Assembly (NCBI RefSeq): GCF_037482845.1
Contig: NZ_JBBHJW010000006.1
Span: forward strand, 286,415-350,414
Length of the DNA stretch: 64,000 nucleotides
Source of the DNA: Paucibacter_B soli
Lineage (GTDB): Bacteria; Pseudomonadota; Gammaproteobacteria; Burkholderiales; Burkholderiaceae_C
Direction: 5' to 3'
Position 1 is the first letter of the stretch. Each line of letters begins with the position of its first letter. Under the pieces are notes generated by a model that saw only the letters and a list, made by a program, of their open reading frames with translations, had not been told where the DNA came from and did no database searches. The position numbers and the translations under genes are program-made. Below are positions 1 through 7,834 of the stretch, one piece after another.

Positions 1-372
1 CGCGGCCTCCACCCCCGCTTGCATGACGAGCAAGGTCCACTGGCCATCCCAGCCTTCTGGCGTGGTCGAGTAGATGCGGCTGTGGGCCTGTTCGAAGCGG
101 CTGAAACCTTCGGGTGTGAGCTGGTATTCGCTGCGCCGGCCCTGGCGATTGGCGCGCAGCCAGCCATCCTGGGTGAGGCGGTAGACGCTGGTGCGCACCA
201 GTCGCTCGTTCAGCCCCAGCGGCTCGGCCAGGCGGATCAGGCTCTTGAGCCAGAAGTGGCCGCCAAAGGGTGCGATCGAATCGCCCAAGAGGGTGGTGAT
301 CAGGGACTGGGCGTTGAGCCGCTCGCTGGCCAGGGTCTCGGCAATCCAGTCGCTCAGCGACGGCGCAGTCAT
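1..372 (-). CDS. PaaX-like transcriptional regulator (3' part outside window)
   Basis: The minus-strand frame opens with ATG at 372 and stays open to the window edge, giving 124 N-terminal residues (MTAPSLSDWIAETLASE...). The segment IAPFGGHFWLKSLIRLAEPL, followed by NERLVRTSVYRLTQDGWL and a GRRSEYQLT wing, matches the winged-helix N-terminal domain of the PaaX family, whose known members repress phenylacetyl-CoA catabolic genes. It starts 17 bp after the ppsR stop, so the two may be co-transcribed. The effector-binding C-terminal part is missing only because the window ends. No paa genes are visible here, so the target is unknown. Confidence 0.8.
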   Translation of the reverse strand, partial: MTAPSLSDWIAETLASERLNAQSLITTLLGDSIAPFGGHFWLKSLIRLAEPLGLNERLVRTSVYRLTQDGWLRANRQGRRSEYQLTPEGFSRFEQAHSRIYSTTPEGWDGQWTLLVMQAGVEAA

Positions 373-389
373 GCTCAAGTGGGGCGTCG

Positions 390-1211
390 TCAGTAGATCA
401 GCCGATCAGGGCGGATGTCGCGCAGTATGGTGGTGGCGATCTCTTCGATCGACTTGTGCGTGGACGAGAGCCAGGAGATGCCATTGCGCTTCATCATCGC
501 CTCGGCCTCGTTGATCTCGTAGCGGCAGTTCATCAGGTCGGCGTATTTGCTGCCCGGGCGCCGCTCGTTGCGGATCTGCGAGAGGCGCTCGGGGTCGATG
601 GTGAGGCCGAAGCATTTCTTCTTGTGCGGCTCCAGCATCGAGGGGATCTTGCTGCGTTCGAAGTCCTCGGGGATGAGCGGGTAGTTGGCTGCCTTGATGC
701 CGTGCTGCATGGCCAGGTAAAGCGAGGTCGGGGTCTTGCCGCTGCGCGATACCCCAACCAGTATCACATCGGCCGATTCCAGGTTCTTGGCCGACTGGCC
801 ATCGTCATGCGCCAGCGAGAAGTTGATCGCCTCGATGCGGTCGTGGTACTCCTGGCTGCGCGCCACATCGGAGAAGCGCCCGACGCGGTGGTTTGACTTG
901 ACCTGGAACTCCTCTTCCAGGGGTTCGATAAAGGTGTTGAACATGTCCATCACCAGGCCCTTGCAATGCTCGCGCACGATCTGCAGCACCTCGCGATTGA
1001 CCAGGGTGGCAAACACGATGGCGCGCTGGCCTTCCTGCTCGCCCAGTTGGTTGATCTCATGCACCACCTGGTAGGCCTTCTCGGCCGTATCCACAAAGGG
1101 GCGGCGCACATGACGGGGCTTGCCGGGAAACTGGGCCAGGATGGAGTTGCCGAAGGTCTCGGCCGTGATCCCGGTGCCGTCCGAGACAAAGTACACGGTG
1201 CGATTGGGCAT
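390..1211 (-). CDS. ppsR: PEP synthase regulatory protein (bifunctional kinase/pyrophosphorylase)
   Basis: A 273-residue DUF299-family protein. Known members reversibly phosphorylate a threonine of PEP synthase using ADP, and reverse this by phosphorolysis, switching gluconeogenesis off and on. The N-terminus (RTVYFVSDGTGITAETFGNS) and the P-loop GVSRSGKT near residue 155 are the two family signatures, and the length is typical. It is divergent from ppsA across a 184-bp gap, so regulator and target sit head to head. The start at 1211 gives the usual N-terminus directly before the VSDGTG motif. Confidence 0.95.
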   Translation of the reverse strand: MPNRTVYFVSDGTGITAETFGNSILAQFPGKPRHVRRPFVDTAEKAYQVVHEINQLGEQEGQRAIVFATLVNREVLQIVREHCKGLVMDMFNTFIEPLEEEFQVKSNHRVGRFSDVARSQEYHDRIEAINFSLAHDDGQSAKNLESADVILVGVSRSGKTPTSLYLAMQHGIKAANYPLIPEDFERSKIPSMLEPHKKKCFGLTIDPERLSQIRNERRPGSKYADLMNCRYEINEAEAMMKRNGISWLSSTHKSIEEIATTILRDIRPDRLIY

Positions 1212-1395
1212 GGCGCTGGGGCTTTGAAGTACGGGTTTCCATCATAGAAGCACATCACCGTAGAATCGGCCGCAGTTTTCCCGCTTGAGCGATGCACGGC
1301 CTCATGAACCCCCTCTACCTCCCAGAAGAATCCAGAAATGGTGGGGTGGGTGCCTGCGCGGGAGCCCCGGTTTCACAACATCACGGAGTTTCCCC

Positions 1396-3804
1396 ATGTC
1401 TTCTCGCTTTGATGCGGCCGCCCTGGTCGTTCCCTTTGAGAATCTGAGAATGAGCGACGTCGAGGTGGTTGGCGGCAAGAACGCCAGCCTCGGCGAAATG
1501 ATCTCGCAACTGGCCGCCTCGGGGGTGCGTGTGCCCGGCGGCTTTGCCACCACGGCCCATGCGTTCCGCGAGTTCCTCAAGTACGAAGGCCTGGACAAGC
1601 GCATCGAAGAGCGCCTTGCGACGCTCAATACCGACGACGTGCGCGCGCTGGCCGAGGCTGGCGCCGAGATCCGCGGCTGGCTGGAGGCGCAGCCCTTTCC
1701 GGCCGATCTGGAAGCGCAGATCCGCGCCTCCTTCGCCAAGCTGACCGCCGACAACCCGGGCGTGTCCTTTGCCGTGCGCTCCTCCGCCACCGCCGAAGAC
1801 CTGCCCGATGCCTCCTTCGCCGGCCAGCAGGAAACCTTTCTGAACGTGGTGGGCATCGAGGAGGTGCTGCACAAGATGAAGGAGGTGTTCGCCTCGCTCT
1901 ACAACGACCGCGCCATCAGCTACCGCGTGCACAAGGGCTTTGCCCACGCCGAGGTGGCGCTGTCGGCCGGCGTGCAGCGCATGGTGCGCTCCGATCTGGG
2001 TTCGGCCGGCGTGATGTTCACCATCGACACCGAGTCGGGCTTCAAGGACGTGGTCTTCATCACCTCCAGCTACGGCCTGGGCGAGACGGTGGTGCAGGGC
2101 GCCGTCAACCCCGACGAGTTCTATGTGCACAAGCCCGCGCTGCAGCGCGGCAAGCTGCCCATCATCCGCCGCAACCTGGGCTCCAAGCTGATCCGCATGG
2201 AGTTCGCCTCGCCCGAGGAAAAGGCCGCGAGTGGCAAGCTGGTGAAGACCGTGGACACCGCGCCCGAGCAACGCAACCGTTATTCGCTGGCCGATGCCGA
2301 GGTGGTGGAACTCGCGCAGTACGCGATGATCATCGAGCAGCATTACCAGCGGCCGATGGACATCGAGTGGGGCCGTGACGGCGTGGACGGCAAGCTCTAC
2401 ATCCTGCAGGCCCGCCCCGAAACGGTGAAGAGCCAGGCCGAGGGCCAGGTCGAGCACCGCTACAAGCTCAAGGGCCACAGTGCGGTGCTGGCCGAAGGGC
2501 GCGCCATTGGCCAGAAGATCGGTACCGGCCCGGTGCGCCTGGTGCACAACATCGCCGAGATGGAGCGGGTGCAGCCGGGCGACATCCTGGTGACCGACAT
2601 GACCGACCCGAACTGGGAGCCGGTGATGAAGCGCGCTTCGGCCATCGTCACCAACCGCGGCGGCCGCACCTGCCACGCCGCCATCATCGCGCGTGAGCTT
2701 GGCATCCCGGCGGTGGTGGGTTGCGGTGACGCGACCGAGAAGCTCAAGGACGGCCAACTGGTGACGGTGGCCTGCTCCGAGGGTGACACCGGCTACATCT
2801 ACGACGGCCTGCTCGAGACCGAGGTCAGCGAGGTGCATCGCGGCGAGCTGCCCTACTGTCCGATCAAGATCATGATGAACGTCGGCAACCCACAGCTGGC
2901 CTTCAACTTTGCGCAAATGCCCAGCGCCGGCGTGGGACTGGCCCGGCTTGAGTTCATCATCAACAACAATATCGGCGTCCACCCCAAGGCCATCCTCGAC
3001 TATCCCAATATCGACGCCGACCTGAAGAAGGCCGTCGAGTCCGTGGCGCGCGGCCACGCCTCGCCGCGAGCCTTCTATGTGGACAAGCTGGCCGAGGGCA
3101 TCGCCACCATCGCCGCGGCCTTCTTCCCGCGCCCGGTGATCGTGCGGCTGTCGGACTTCAAGAGCAACGAGTACCGCAAGCTGATCGGTGGCTCGCGCTA
3201 CGAGCCCGACGAAGAGAACCCGATGCTGGGCTTCCGCGGCGCCTCGCGCTATATCAGCGGCGAGTTCTCGGACGCCTTCGCGATGGAATGCGAGGCCCTC
3301 AAGCGCGTGCGCAACGACATGGGGCTCAGCAACATCGAGATCATGGTGCCCTTCGTGCGCACGGTGCGCCAGGCCGAGCGCGTGGTGGATATGCTGGCCG
3401 AGCGCGGCCTCAAGCGCGCCGCAGCGGGTGGCACGGACGGCCTGCGCGTCATCATGATGTGCGAAGTGCCCAGCAACGCCATCCTGGCCGAGCAATTCCT
3501 GGAACATTTCGACGGCATGTCGATAGGCTCCAACGACCTGACCCAGCTGACCCTGGGCCTGGATCGCGACTCCGGCCTGGAGCAGCTGGCGGGCGATTTC
3601 GACGAGCGCGACTCGGCGGTCAAGGCCCTGATCTCGCGTGCCATCACCGCCTGCCGTGCCACCGGCAAGTACATCGGCATCTGCGGACAGGGCCCCAGCG
3701 ACCATCCGGACTTCGCCGACTGGCTGGCCTCGGAAGGCATCGTCTCGATCTCGCTCAACCCCGACACCGTGATCGAGACCTGGCAGCGCCTGGCCAAGCG
3801 TTGA
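1396..3804 (+). CDS. ppsA: phosphoenolpyruvate synthase
   Basis: An 802-residue enzyme converting pyruvate, ATP and water to PEP, AMP and phosphate in gluconeogenesis. In order: an N-terminal PPDK-type ATP-binding domain (about residues 20-350), a swivelling phosphohistidine domain with RGGRTCHAAIIARELG (catalytic His427), and a C-terminal PEP/pyruvate barrel ending in a conserved GICGQGPSDHP segment with the catalytic Cys. I chose ATG 1396 because it follows an ACGGAG ribosome site and starts where the family starts. An in-frame TTG at 1285 would add 37 residues unlike the family. The gene is divergent from ppsR and followed by a strong terminator. Confidence 0.96.
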   Translation: MSSRFDAAALVVPFENLRMSDVEVVGGKNASLGEMISQLAASGVRVPGGFATTAHAFREFLKYEGLDKRIEERLATLNTDDVRALAEAGAEIRGWLEAQPFPADLEAQIRASFAKLTADNPGVSFAVRSSATAEDLPDASFAGQQETFLNVVGIEEVLHKMKEVFASLYNDRAISYRVHKGFAHAEVALSAGVQRMVRSDLGSAGVMFTIDTESGFKDVVFITSSYGLGETVVQGAVNPDEFYVHKPALQRGKLPIIRRNLGSKLIRMEFASPEEKAASGKLVKTVDTAPEQRNRYSLADAEVVELAQYAMIIEQHYQRPMDIEWGRDGVDGKLYILQARPETVKSQAEGQVEHRYKLKGHSAVLAEGRAIGQKIGTGPVRLVHNIAEMERVQPGDILVTDMTDPNWEPVMKRASAIVTNRGGRTCHAAIIARELGIPAVVGCGDATEKLKDGQLVTVACSEGDTGYIYDGLLETEVSEVHRGELPYCPIKIMMNVGNPQLAFNFAQMPSAGVGLARLEFIINNNIGVHPKAILDYPNIDADLKKAVESVARGHASPRAFYVDKLAEGIATIAAAFFPRPVIVRLSDFKSNEYRKLIGGSRYEPDEENPMLGFRGASRYISGEFSDAFAMECEALKRVRNDMGLSNIEIMVPFVRTVRQAERVVDMLAERGLKRAAAGGTDGLRVIMMCEVPSNAILAEQFLEHFDGMSIGSNDLTQLTLGLDRDSGLEQLAGDFDERDSAVKALISRAITACRATGKYIGICGQGPSDHPDFADWLASEGIVSISLNPDTVIETWQRLAKR

Positions 3805-3822
3805 GCATCGACAGCCCGGCAA

Positions 3823-3849
3823 GGAGGCGGCCCGCGGGCCGCCTTTTTT
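3823..3849 (+). terminator. rho-independent terminator of ppsA
   Basis: A perfect 8-bp GC-rich inverted repeat (3826-3843, GGCGGCCC/GGGCCGCC) is followed by six T residues (3844-3849). It lies about 20 bp after the ppsA stop and isolates ppsA from the symporter gene. Confidence 0.9.
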
Positions 3850-3920
3850 GTGCGCGAACTGTGGCGTGATGCGGGTAGTCGGGGATGCGCGGTGGCGTGG
3901 CCCTCAAGCATCATCGCCGC

Positions 3921-6002
3921 ATGGCAATCATGGACTTGGCGGCAGCATTCAAACGCAGGCTCGGGCGTATCTATGGCGCCTACACCCTGGGCTTTTGCGT
4001 GCTGGTGCTGGTGCTGGCTGTGCTCGAGCATTGGGGCATGCCCAAGACCTGGATAGGCTTTTGCTTCCTGGCCGTGACGGTGGGCGTGTATGCCGGCATC
4101 GGCATCTTCACCCGCACCACCGATCCCGACGAATACTATGTGGCCGGCCGCCGTGTGCCGGCCTTCTACAACGGCATGGCCGCCGGCGCCGACTGGATGA
4201 GCGCAGCTTCCTTCATCGGCCTGGCGGGCACCCTGTATCTGACCGGCTATGGCGGGCTGGCCTTCGTGCTGGGCTGGACCGGCGGCTTCTGCCTGGTGGC
4301 CCTGCTGCTGACGCCCTATCTGCGCCGCTTCGGTCGCTTCACCATCCCCGACTTCCTGGCCGAACGCTATGACAGCCAGACGCTGCGCCTGCTGGGTGCG
4401 CTGGCCGCCATCCTGATCTCCTTCATCTATGTGGTGGCGCAGATCTATGGCATCGGCCTGATCACCACCCGGCTCACCGGACTGACCTTCGAAATCGGCG
4501 TGTTCGTCGGCCTAGGTGGAGTGCTGGTGTGCTCCTTTCTGGGCGGCATGCGCGCCGTCACCTGGACCCAGGTGGCGCAATACATCATTCTGATTGCCGC
4601 CTACCTGGTGCCGGTGGTGTGGCTCTCGATCAAGCAGACCGGCGTGCCGGTGCCGCAGGCGGTATATGGCTACCAGGTGCAGAAGATCAGCGCACGCGAG
4701 CAGGAGCTGACCAAAGACCCGGCCGAGTTGCAGGTGCGGCAGTTCTACGCCCAGCGCGCCATCGAATACGGGCAGAAATTGCAGGACGTGCCCACCGCAT
4801 TGGCGGCGGAGCGCACCCAGGCGTCGCGGCACATTGCCAAGCTCAAGGCCAGCGACGCGCCGCTGGCCGAGATCCAGGCCGCCGAAAAGCGCCGCGCGGC
4901 CCTGCCCAAGACGGTGGCCGAGGCCGAAAGCCAGTGGCGCCGTGCCAAGGCCCAGGACGAGTTGCGCGCCCGGCCGCTCTCGGGCATGCCGGCCCATACC
5001 CAGCCGTTTGCGGGCGACCCGGAGGGCGATGCCGGCCAGCGGGAAAGCTTCGACGTCTCGCGCCGCAACTTCCTGGCCCTGGTGTTCTGCCTGATGCTCG
5101 GTACGGCGGGCCTGCCACACATCCTGGTGCGCTACTACACCACGCCCTCGGTGGGCGAGGCGCGCGCCTCTGTGGCCTGGTCGCTGGGCTTCATCGGCCT
5201 GCTCTACATCACCGCGCCGGCGCTGGCGGTGATGCTCAAGTTCGAGGTCTTCAATGGCCTGGTGGGCACACCGATCGCCGATCTACCCGCCTGGGTGGGG
5301 CAGTGGATGCGAGTGGATGCGGGCCTGCTGTCGATCAACGATGTGAACGGTGACGGCATCCTGCAGTTGGGCGAGTTGCACCTGGGCAGCGACATCATCA
5401 TGCTGCTGGCACCCGAATTGGCCGGGCTGCCCTATGTAGTCTCGGGCATGGTGGCGGCGGGCGGCCTGGCCGCGGCGCTTTCGACTGCAGACGGCCTGCT
5501 GCTGACCATCTCGGCATCGCTTTCGCACGACATCTATTACCGCATCGTCAACCCCGGCGCCAGCAGCACCCGCCGTGTCACGCTCTCCAAGGCGCTGCTG
5601 CTCGCCACGGCATTGAGCGCGGCCGCGGTGGCGGCGCAGCGGCCGGCCGATATCGTGCTGTTGGTTTCGGCGGCGTTCTCGCTCGCCGGCTCGACCTTTG
5701 TGCCGGTGCTGGTGCTGGGCATCTTCTGGCAGCGGGCCAACAAGCAAGGTGCGCTGGCCGGAATGCTGATCGGGCTGGCGGTGTGCGCCTACTACATGGT
5801 CAGCGCCGATCCGGGCCTGCGGCGCAGCCTGGGCATTCCCGGTGCCGCCGAACTGTGGTGGGGCATCCAGCCGATCTCGGCCGGCTTGTTTGGCATACCG
5901 GCGGGCACGGCGGCCCTGGTGCTGGTGAGCCTCCTGACGCCCGCGCCGCCGGCGTCGGCGCGGGCCCTGCTCGCTCGTTTGCGCGCGCCAGACCCGCGCT
6001 GA
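3921..6002 (+). CDS. sodium:solute symporter family protein (VC_2705-like)
   Basis: A 693-residue polytopic inner-membrane protein of the SSS family. The family core is clear: TTDPDEYYVAGRRVPAFYNGMA, GADWMSAASFIGLAG, and FTIPDFLAERYDS. Compared with short SSS carriers such as acetate permease, it has a long hydrophilic, coiled-coil-like insertion (about residues 245-375, rich in A, E, K, Q and R) in a loop, a hallmark of the VC_2705 subfamily. A canonical EF-hand loop (DVNGDGILQLGE, residues 474-485) lies in another loop. The substrate is probably a small organic acid, but the sequence does not settle this. Two ATGs (3921, 3930) are possible starts, neither with a strong ribosome site. Confidence 0.85.
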   Translation: MAIMDLAAAFKRRLGRIYGAYTLGFCVLVLVLAVLEHWGMPKTWIGFCFLAVTVGVYAGIGIFTRTTDPDEYYVAGRRVPAFYNGMAAGADWMSAASFIGLAGTLYLTGYGGLAFVLGWTGGFCLVALLLTPYLRRFGRFTIPDFLAERYDSQTLRLLGALAAILISFIYVVAQIYGIGLITTRLTGLTFEIGVFVGLGGVLVCSFLGGMRAVTWTQVAQYIILIAAYLVPVVWLSIKQTGVPVPQAVYGYQVQKISAREQELTKDPAELQVRQFYAQRAIEYGQKLQDVPTALAAERTQASRHIAKLKASDAPLAEIQAAEKRRAALPKTVAEAESQWRRAKAQDELRARPLSGMPAHTQPFAGDPEGDAGQRESFDVSRRNFLALVFCLMLGTAGLPHILVRYYTTPSVGEARASVAWSLGFIGLLYITAPALAVMLKFEVFNGLVGTPIADLPAWVGQWMRVDAGLLSINDVNGDGILQLGELHLGSDIIMLLAPELAGLPYVVSGMVAAGGLAAALSTADGLLLTISASLSHDIYYRIVNPGASSTRRVTLSKALLLATALSAAAVAAQRPADIVLLVSAAFSLAGSTFVPVLVLGIFWQRANKQGALAGMLIGLAVCAYYMVSADPGLRRSLGIPGAAELWWGIQPISAGLFGIPAGTAALVLVSLLTPAPPASARALLARLRAPDPR

Positions 6003-6025
6003 GGCGTGCACCGGGTCGAGCGCAT

Positions 6026-6054
6026 TTGGGCCTTTGGGCATTTCGCGCTACAAT
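6026..6054 (+). promoter_or_regulatory. sigma-70 promoter of the rpsF operon
   Basis: TTGGGC (6026-6031), a 17-bp spacer and TACAAT (6049-6054) lie about 100 bp before rpsF. The hexamers and spacing fit a housekeeping promoter. It leaves a leader of about 90 nt in which no attenuator was worked out. Confidence 0.65.
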
Positions 6055-6150
6055 CGTAGGCTTTCCCTTGCCGTGCCCATGAGTTTGACGCTGGGGCCCG
6101 GCTTCCACAGCGCGGGAATTATCCCGTGCTGGAATCCACAAGGAGTGTTT

Positions 6151-6513
6151 ATGCGTCACTATGAGATCGTTCTGCTGATCCATCCGGATCAAAGCGAACA
6201 AGTTCCGGCCATGCTGGAGCGCTACAAGGGCCTGATCACCGCTGGCGGTGGTGTGGTCCACCGTGTTGAAGATTGGGGCCGCCGTCAACTGGCTTACCTG
6301 ATCCAGAAGCTGGCCAAGGCGCACTACCTGTGCCTGAACATCGAATGCAGCAAGGAAGTCCTGGCTGAGCTCGAGACCGGTTTCCGCTTCAACGACGCCG
6401 TGCTGCGCCACCTGACGGTGGTCAAGCCCAAGGCCGAGACCACGCCTTCCGTGATGATGAAGGCTGTGGAGCGTGAGGAAGCTCGCAAGGCTCCTCAGGA
6501 AGCTACTGCCTAA
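6151..6513 (+). CDS. rpsF: 30S ribosomal protein S6
   Basis: A 120-residue protein beginning MRHYEIVLLIHPDQSEQV, the diagnostic S6 N-terminus, with the internal GRRQLAYLIQK motif. S6 pairs with S18 on the 30S platform. An AGGAG ribosome site lies just before ATG 6151; an upstream in-frame start at 6034 would add residues foreign to S6. It is first in the rpsF-priB-rpsR-rplI cluster, so S6 and its partner S18 are made from one transcript. Confidence 0.97.
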   Translation: MRHYEIVLLIHPDQSEQVPAMLERYKGLITAGGGVVHRVEDWGRRQLAYLIQKLAKAHYLCLNIECSKEVLAELETGFRFNDAVLRHLTVVKPKAETTPSVMMKAVEREEARKAPQEATA

Positions 6514-6555
6514 GTTGGGTGATCAAGCGAGTGTTCCTGTGAAGCGCGGTCGGCT

Positions 6556-6873
6556 GTGAATCAGCTCCTATTGCTCGCGCAGATACAGGAACTCGGTCTA
6601 CTCAGATACACGCCTGCCGGATTGCCGGCCCTGGACATCGTGCTCAAGCATGATTCCACGGTGCAAGAAGCAGGCGGCCCCCGCAAGGTCTCCATGGAGC
6701 TCAAGACGGTGGCAATCGGAGAGATGGCCAGGCGCGTTCAGGCACTGGGTGTTGGTGGAAATGCCCGCTTCGGCGGCTTTCTGGCAGCCCAACGCAACGG
6801 TCGTGGAATCGTCTTCCACGTCACCGAACTGGCAGCGCAAGAGGCCGAGGCCGTCACTCACTCGCGCACCTGA
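6556..6873 (+). CDS. priB: primosomal replication protein N
   Basis: A 105-residue single OB-fold protein (MNQLLLLAQIQELGLLRYTPAG...) with the PriB/SSB pattern: YTPAGLPALDIVLKH, then LKTVAIGEMARRVQALGVG and a final FHVTELAAQ strand. PriB helps PriA and DnaT reload the replicative helicase at collapsed forks. The start is GTG at 6556. Its place between rpsF and rpsR is the standard beta/gamma-proteobacterial order and is itself strong evidence. Confidence 0.93.
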   Translation: MNQLLLLAQIQELGLLRYTPAGLPALDIVLKHDSTVQEAGGPRKVSMELKTVAIGEMARRVQALGVGGNARFGGFLAAQRNGRGIVFHVTELAAQEAEAVTHSRT

Positions 6874-6909
6874 ATCTGTATCCGGATTGAAAAGTTAAGA
6901 GGTCACACT

Positions 6910-7200
6910 ATGCCCCCAGCACGTGGTAAAGGTCGGTTCTCCAAGGACCGCAAGCCCAAGCGCAATCAACAGTCGCTGCTGTTCCGCCGCAAGCGTTTCT
7001 GCCGCTTCACCGTCACCGGTGTCGAGCAGATCGACTACAAGGACATCGACACGCTGCGCGATTTCATCAGCGAAAACGGCAAGATCACGCCCGCTCGCCT
7101 GACCGGCACGCGCGCCTTCTTCCAGCGTCAGCTGACGGTCGCCATTAAGCGCGCCCGTTTCCTGGCCATGCTGCCCTACAGCGACCAGCACAAGGTCTGA
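6910..7200 (+). CDS. rpsR: 30S ribosomal protein S18
   Basis: A 96-residue basic protein with the S18 signature: KRFCRFTVTGVEQIDYKDIDTL followed by ENGKITPARLTGT and the C-terminal RQLTVAIKRARFLAMLPYS. It binds 16S rRNA together with S6. An AGAGG ribosome site precedes ATG 6910. It lies between priB and rplI in the conserved operon. Confidence 0.97.
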   Translation: MPPARGKGRFSKDRKPKRNQQSLLFRRKRFCRFTVTGVEQIDYKDIDTLRDFISENGKITPARLTGTRAFFQRQLTVAIKRARFLAMLPYSDQHKV

Positions 7201-7213
7201 GGAGTAACCCAAC

Positions 7214-7666
7214 ATGCAAATCATCCTGCTTGAAAAGGTCGCGAACCTCGGCAACCTGGGCGACGTCGTCAAGGTCAAGGACGGCTACGCTCGCAACTTC
7301 CTGATCCCGACCCGCCAGGCACGTCGTGCCACGGCCGCCGCTATCAAGGAATTCGAAGCCAAGCGCGCTGAGCTCGAAAAGGCTGCCGCCGAGAAGCTGG
7401 CCGCCGCTCAAGCCCTGGGCGACAGCCTGTCCGGCAAGACCGTGCGCATCAGCCAGAAGGCTGGCGTGGACGGCCGTCTGTTTGGCTCGGTGACCAACGC
7501 CGACATCGCCGAAGGTCTGACCAAGATGGGCTTCGCCGTGGCCAAGTCGCAGATCCGTCTGCCGAACGGCCCGCTGAAGGCCGTGGGCGAATTCGCCGTG
7601 AGCGTGGCTGCACACACCGATGTGGTGGTGGAGATCTCCGTTCAAGTCGTCGCCGACGCAGAGTAA
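7214..7666 (+). CDS. rplI: 50S ribosomal protein L9
   Basis: A 150-residue two-domain L9. The N-terminal domain carries the signature MQIILLEKVANLGNLGDVV and VKDGYARNFLIP; a long charged alpha-helix (about residues 40-75) joins it to the C-terminal domain. It is last in the ribosomal block, 13 bp after rpsR, and is followed by a terminator that separates the block from dnaB. Confidence 0.97.
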   Translation: MQIILLEKVANLGNLGDVVKVKDGYARNFLIPTRQARRATAAAIKEFEAKRAELEKAAAEKLAAAQALGDSLSGKTVRISQKAGVDGRLFGSVTNADIAEGLTKMGFAVAKSQIRLPNGPLKAVGEFAVSVAAHTDVVVEISVQVVADAE

Positions 7667-7710
7667 TTTCCCCGATGCGTTTGCGGCTCGAAAGGGCTGC
7701 AATCAGAGAA

Positions 7711-7741
7711 AGCCGAAGGCTGCCAAGCCCTCGGCTTTTTT
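7711..7741 (+). terminator. terminator after rplI
   Basis: GCCGAAGG and CCCTCGGC form an imperfect 8-bp stem (about 7712-7735) around an 8-nt loop, followed by a run of six T residues (7736-7741). It ends the rpsF-rplI transcript before dnaB. Confidence 0.8.
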
Positions 7742-7791
7742 GCCTTTTGGGGGTAGAAGTTGTCCCGCGCTACCCCCAGGCACTGAACAGT

Positions 7792-7812
7792 TTCTCCACA
7801 GACTTGTCCACA
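7792..7812 (+). promoter_or_regulatory. two DnaA-box-like 9-mers upstream of dnaB
   Basis: TTCTCCACA (7792-7800) and TTGTCCACA (7804-7812) are tandem, same-strand copies each one base off the DnaA box TTATCCACA, 12 bp apart. They lie 22-43 bp before the dnaB start, where they could act in transcription control. Binding is inferred only from similarity. Confidence 0.35.
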
Positions 7813-7834
7813 GCGGCGTTTGGAACCCGAGACC

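Noticed and set aside
1237..1266. Promoter TTCCAT-N18-TAGAAT before ppsA
   Set aside because: The -35 is poor and the spacing long; not strong enough to list.
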